Below are positions 59,768-64,000 of a stretch of DNA of 64,000 nucleotides, one piece after another. Source of the DNA: Isoetes taiwanensis (taxonomy: Eukaryota; Streptophyta; Lycopodiopsida; Isoetales; Isoetaceae); assembly GCA_021234155.1 (NCBI GenBank), contig JAJEKV010000261.1, positions 312,001 through 376,000 of the forward strand, written 5' to 3'. The notes beneath the pieces were generated by a model. The model was not told the DNA's origin. It ran no database searches and saw nothing but the letters and a program-made list of their open reading frames with translations. A program made the position numbers and the translations under genes. Each line of letters starts with the position of its first letter. The stretch's first letter is position 1.

Positions 59768-60215
59768 CTACAAACACCCGGGAATAAGCGGTAAAATGTA
59801 GCCCGGGTTTTCCGGCTGAAGAGTCGAAAGTCCCTTGAATGTCTAATTTTCTTTTTACTTCTCTGGGTTTTTCGACTTCGCGAAGTGAAAGCTCTACATC
59901 CTTTGATTTTACGCATTACCTCGCCTTTCATTCAAGCGAGTCGAGAAACCCAAATGATAATCGGCAAATGTTAAGATGGCGAGGGCTTTTTCGACTTCAG
60001 CGAATGAGAAAGTCCCATTCAATGTCTAATTTTCTTTTACTGGCTGGGGTTTCGACTTCGCGAAGTCGAGAAAGCTCCACATCTTTGATTTTACGTGTTA
60101 CTCGGGCTTTCTGCGACTGTAGTCGAGAAACCCCTGATAATCGGCAAATGTTAGGATGGCGGGGGGCTTTCTCGACTTCATGAGTCGAGAATGGAAAGAT
60201 TCGAGAGTTATTTAC
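59768..60215 (-). repeat. Predicted intron of element D filled with palindromes, tandemly duplicated
   Basis: The donor AAG/GTAAAT is at 60215 and the acceptor TTTGTAG at 59768. Six variants of the CTCGACT..AGTCGAG palindrome lie inside (59866, 59935, 59985, 60048, 60108, 60169). The content is two tandem units of about 177 bp, shown by TGATAATCGGCAAATGTTA at 59955 and 60132. Confidence 0.65.
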
Positions 60216-61510
60216 CTTACGTAGCTGGCACTTCGCTGCTATTGTGTTCGGCGTTAATAATGCTGGCGGTTCGGTTGCTGGCGTCTCCGCCGAAAGAACT
60301 CTGCACTCTCGCTTGGCATATCTATCCTTGATCCTTTGCGGCACCTCCTTCTCCGTCTGCAATACTTGAGCCGCCCTAACTGAATGCTGACCGTCTACAA
60401 CCCAGAACCGGACGTCTTTTCCTTCGGATCTTCCTCGGACTTCCGGTGAACAACTCACTGTCGATTCGCTAAAAGATATGACATCCGCAGGCATTGGATG
60501 CAGCGGGGATGTCGCACCATCGAGTTCGGAATCTCCGGCATGTGTGCTTTGGATTAAATTTCTGTGGTTGAACAAGGCGGCATCTCCCGTGCAAACCTTC
60601 ACCGTCTAATGTCCAAAAGCAAAGGCTTGTGTGATATTCCCTAACGGATAATACTTGAGCTAGGCGCTCCATTTTTCGTGCCCCTCTCTGAGAAATCCTG
60701 ATCTGATCATCTGGATCGAGGTTTGGGGAGTCGACCATATCTTCGTCTCCTTCGTCATCTGACTCCTCCCGTGTGGTGTCATCATCCCCATCTTTGTTTT
60801 TTGGTGGACTTTTTTGTGTATGAACCACAACATTCCCCACTGCAGAGTGTTGTAGAGTCTTGAAAGACAAGAGAAGTGAAGCTCCCCGTATTGAACAGTT
60901 TTTCCCTGACTCTGGAAATCTCCATACCAAGCTCCCTGGATGTTAGGGTTCCGGCCTCCTTCATCCCTTCCAGATCCTTCCACCCAAGGTTCTGACAATT
61001 TAAAGGCGCCGGCCTTTTTTCGGTGCCCTTAGCCTTGCTCATGGAAGAGTGAGAATAATTTGAAACTGCCAATTTTTTGGTGCGATAGAACTTACTCTTT
61101 CCGCAGTCCTCGACATGTAGTGTTAAATGCTTGAATCGGCGCAGAGGCGGAGAGCACAACACCAATTTTCTTGTACTTGTCTCGGGGAGCTCTTCTTGTC
61201 CCTTTGGTGTAGAAAGCAGATCTTTCTCCTTCCCACTTGTCGATACCTCGACATACCACCAAGAATACGCATTTGTTTCAAAAGAAGTCTCGGTCCCTCG
61301 ATGGCGAAGAATGGAGTTGGCCCGATGATCACCGGTGAGTCCGAGGTGAATCTTTGCAAGAAGAAACGGATGGATCGAGTTAAGGTATTCGGACAAAAGA
61401 AAAACCTCGAGCTCACGGGGTGTTTGTCTTCTTCTTCTTGTCGCTACGGCGAAAGCATTATCCTCCGCCCAAGCTTCTTGGGCCGGAGTCATTTCTATAT
61501 GCCCTCTCAT
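60216..61510 (-). pseudogene. Element D gene segment b, DGQH-motif (ParB-like) protein
   Basis: The frame at 61510-60782 (MTPAQEAWAEDNAFAVATRRR, then YSHSSMSKAKGTEKRPAPL) passes by frameshift into 60930-60469 (acidic DGDDDTTREESDDEGDEDMV, DDQIRISQRGARKMERLAQVL). A second shift leads to 60602-60216, where residues 66-78 read FWVVDGQHSVRAA. A D-G-Q-H-R/S box before a helix is typical of ParB/DGQHR-type domains, which bind DNA or nucleotides. The gene ends at a donor (60216/60215). The alternative is an unrelated protein with a chance match. Confidence 0.5.
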
Positions 61511-61709
61511 CCCTCTTCCGGACGACTCAGAATTAAGTTTCCTCGTAGCGTTGTGAGTTTTAGGACTGCATGTAAAAAAGGATCGGGCGTGTTCTTTAAT
61601 TTGAAGTTAAGGACATGCAATCATTTATGAAAAAAAGCGGGCTAAGGGTACAGCACGGTCGGCTTTAGCCCGCCCAAACACTATTTCGAAATTGAATCAC
61701 ATCAAGGGA

Positions 61710-61959
61710 CTAAGTGAGTGGAGCGTAGTTTATCTTCCCTGCGGCATTGGGGAACTCGAGGTCGAGGGGATCATCGATCGCGACTTCCGGAATGGCGCCC
61801 TTGACGCTGTAAGTCGCTAACGGCGCTTTGTATATGTGTGTTTTTCCCGACCGCAAGGCGATCCTATTGCAAGCAGATTGAATTGATCGATGAGCACGGA
61901 GCTAAGGTAGGAAGCGGAGAGGAGCCACACCGAACCGAACTCTACATCGGGCGCCATGG
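61710..61959 (-). pseudogene. Element D small gene a, unknown
   Basis: ATG at 61959 (MAPDVEFGSVWLLSASYL, SSVLIDQFNLLAIGSP). One frameshift near 61830 joins KAPLATYSVKGAIPEVAIDD and FPNAAGKINYAPLT, then TAG. About 82 codons. The reading across the shift looks natural, so a recent indel or sequencing error is likely. Family unknown. Confidence 0.4.
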
Positions 61960-62405
61960 AAAGGGGATACGAGAATCGCAGTGATACGAGTAATAGATGC
62001 GAATACACTCTTGAAGAGACCGACAGAAGAAGCAAAGACTCTGGGTGAGGCTGCGGGATCCGTGATACAGTGGCCCAAGGAATTACTGCGTGAAGAGGTG
62101 AGTTTCAGAGATGCCTATGTTATTTCGCTTGTAGAACATGCCGTATGTGTTTAAATAATGGAACTGCTGATAAGCTCGACGGATTCAGTGTTTCCTTGTC
62201 CAGCATTTCTCAGCTTCGAGAGATGATTTACTCTCTAGGTTGAGAGATGCTCGGCAAGGAAACATTGGATCGGGGGTAAAGAACAGTTCCGTTTTAGGTC
62301 TGTTTTTCCATGGACTGTTTACTTGGAATGTTGTACATAGATCAGGCTAGGACTAAGGCCCAGGAGATGCGGTTCAAATGCATCCTCTTGTAGTTAGTCG
62401 GAGGG

Positions 62406-63430
62406 GCCTCCACCCTGTCCGAACCACTCCTCTTCGCAATATTCGAGGAAGATGGTTCGAAGGAGAGTGGCTCAGACAGGCTAGAGGCACTTGGGACTAA
62501 AAACAGGAGAATAGAAAGTGCAGTACTTGTAGAGAATGCAAGCCTTGGCTTCCTCTGTGGTTTCCCTGTGGTTAGTTGTAGAGGCCTCCACCCAGTCCGA
62601 GCCCCTCCCCTTCGCACTATTCGACGAAGATGGTTCGAAGGAGAGTGACTCTGACTGGGTCGAGGCCACTGCTACCAGACACAGGAGAATTGGCTGGCTA
62701 AGGGATTCTCGACTTGCGAGTCGAGAATGCTTGGCTTCCTGTCTACATTCTCGACTCGCAAGTCGAGAATGCCTTGGCCATCCAGAACTCCGGTTAGTAC
62801 ACATGGAGTGCCGGTTGGGTAAGGCATTCCCGACTCGCGAGCCGAGAATGCATACAGCAAGCTCTGTGGAATGCATGCATTCTGCGACCACACACAGGAG
62901 AATTGGGTTGCTAAGAGCTGGCCCGCGACAAGAAAACACTTCCTCGCAATGTCCGAGGAAGATAGAAGGAGAGTGTTTAAGACCACCCTCCAGCCAGCTC
63001 TAGAGTGCATTTGAGTCAAGGCCGCGACTCACCCAGTCGAAAAGCAGACCAACAACTTCGGTTATTCGCCGAGGCCTCCACCCAATCGGCTCCATCCCTT
63101 CGCGAAATATTCGCTAAGATGGTTCAAGGAGACGGCCTTTGATTGGGTAGAGGCCGCTGCGACCAATAATGTGAGAATTGGGTTGCTAGAGTTGGCGCAG
63201 ACAAATAAAACCACTTCCCTTCTCGCCAATGTCCGAAAGGAAGATAGAAGGAGAGTGGTTGAGACCTGCGAGCCAGCCAGTCGAAAGTGCACTAGGAGTC
63301 AAGGCCGACTCACGGAAAGCGGCCAAAGACCTCGCTGGTTAGTCGCTGGGGCCTCCACCCGGTGGGCAGCAATATTCGCAATATTCGATGAGCATGGTTC
63401 GAAGGAGAGTGGCTCGACGGGTGGAGGCAC
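62406..63430. repeat. Four imperfect ~85-bp hairpins in element D
   Basis: Units at 62406-62488, 62581-62669, 63071-63155 and 63350-63430. Each starts GCCTCCACCC, has TTCG.A.TATTCG near the centre and GATGGTTCGAAGGAGAGTGG on the other arm, and ends GGGT.GAGGC. The arms pair with each other (CCTCCACCC..CCGA with TCGG..GGGT.GAGG). Three full copies of the 22-bp palindrome lie between units 2 and 3. Confidence 0.75.
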
Positions 63431-63689
63431 TGCCGACCGCACAAAGAGCCATTGGGGGGTATCACATTCTCGACTCACGAAGTCGGAGAAGGTCAGCAAC
63501 GGGTTCTAAAGAATGTGAAGACATTGGGTAGGCTGTGCAATCGAATCGCGAAGTCGAGAATCCCTCAACCCGCCAACAAATTCCAGTGTACACTCCCTCT
63601 TCGCCTCCTTCGAGAAGTTCTCGACTACGAGTCGAGAAGAAGGCCCTGTACTTCCTTATTCGCTAAGTGCCAAGTATTCTCAACTCGCC

Positions 63690-64000
63690 ACTCCCTCTGA
63701 TGTCTCTGCAGTTGGATTCTTTGTGAGTTAGAAATGGAGATTCGTGGAAGCAATTCCTATTCAATTCTTCTTTGGGAGAAAGACATTCCTAGTTATTTTC
63801 TCATTTAATGCTCGCAATATCTTACTTCCTAACACCAGTCTCTCGATGATTTTCTCTCGGTTGCTTGCTACTATAACCACTATTCTCACTTGTGCATGTA
63901 CAATGTATTCAATTCAACCACAAGCAAGAAAAAGATAACAAAAACAGAAAACAATACAAAGATTATTAAGATTAATGAGAAAACAGAGAAAAAGTGGAGA
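63690..64000. other. AT-rich end of window, nothing recognised
   Basis: After the last palindrome variant (about 63672) the sequence turns AT-rich, with no repeat or gene. It may still be inside element D. Confidence 0.4.

Larger units (their letters stand above)
55872..64000 (+). mobile_element. Large element D, copy 2 (runs off the window)
   Basis: The terminus AAGTCGTATTT at 55872 is the mirror of copy 1 at 562. The first ~555 bp are nearly the same as copy 1 inverted. The interior is richer in GC than its surroundings, has minus-strand genes with apparent introns, about twenty copies of a 22-bp palindrome (core TCTCGACTCGCGAGTCGAGA) and four ~85-bp hairpins at 62406-63430. No transposase, integrase or LTR is visible in the window. 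The other end lies beyond 64000. Confidence 0.7.

Noticed and set aside
62536-63003. Plus-strand 155-codon ORF with repeated RLASREC peptides
   Set aside because: The peptide repeats are just the translated palindromes and hairpins, and the reverse strand has equally long ORFs.
56000-63690. CRISPR array
   Set aside because: The repeated 22-mers are irregularly spaced, vary in sequence, lie in a plant genome and have no cas genes.

Overview
This window comes from a plant nuclear genome and is almost entirely nested transposable elements. Two broken class III peroxidase genes (a plant-specific family, with plant-type introns), tRNA-iMet primed Ty3/gypsy elements, LINE debris and poly(ATT) tracts all point to a land plant with a large, repeat-packed genome. 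A fern or another seed-free vascular plant is my guess, but the sequence alone does not settle it. I see no intact host gene. Many near-identical repeat pairs differ by 1-2 base indels, so some of the frameshifts noted below could be long-read consensus errors.

Layout. 1-562 is the end of a large palindrome-rich element (D, copy 1), abutting a 5'-truncated LINE (563-2077) with a poly(ATT) tail. 2.3-13.5 kb holds old duplicated non-coding repeats, a fold-back element, two more LINE fragments and two duplicated peroxidase pseudogenes (6369-7452 and 11944-13070). A tandem repeat of about 382 bp (13105-13501, resuming at 53286) is split by LTR element C (13502-53285, TSD CATAG, LTRs about 2.5 kb). 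C was in turn hit by two related Ty3/gypsy elements. A (14894-31128, + strand) lies in its 5' LTR and B (33986-46508, - strand) lies in its protease gene. Both are flanked by the same 5-bp TSD, TCAAG. A was then hit by a 5.2 kb CACTA-like DNA transposon (20350-25577). The 3' LTR of C was hit by a poly(A) retroposon (51021-51652). 53.9-54.2 kb holds two exon-like segments of an unrecognised membrane protein. 55872-64000 is element D, copy 2.

The main discovery is in element B. Between its primer-binding site and gag it carries a gene (43516-44773, - strand) whose protein starts with exactly MARTKQTAR, the first nine codons of histone H3. It continues through a long acidic/basic insert and ends in a recognisable H3 histone fold. 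The same element encodes a chromodomain at the end of its integrase. The related element A keeps a separate C-terminal H3 remnant (17283-17408) at the matching place. A retrotransposon family has therefore captured and remodelled histone H3. A second unexplained ORF (41424-42827) and several hairpin repeats accompany it.

Other notable systems are element C, with an extra RNase H placed before the RT, and element D. D has a very similar end in two opposite-facing copies, about twenty dispersed copies of a 22-bp palindrome concentrated in predicted introns, four larger hairpins, and genes that look like a DGQH-motif (ParB-like) protein followed by a degenerate amino-methyltransferase-like segment.
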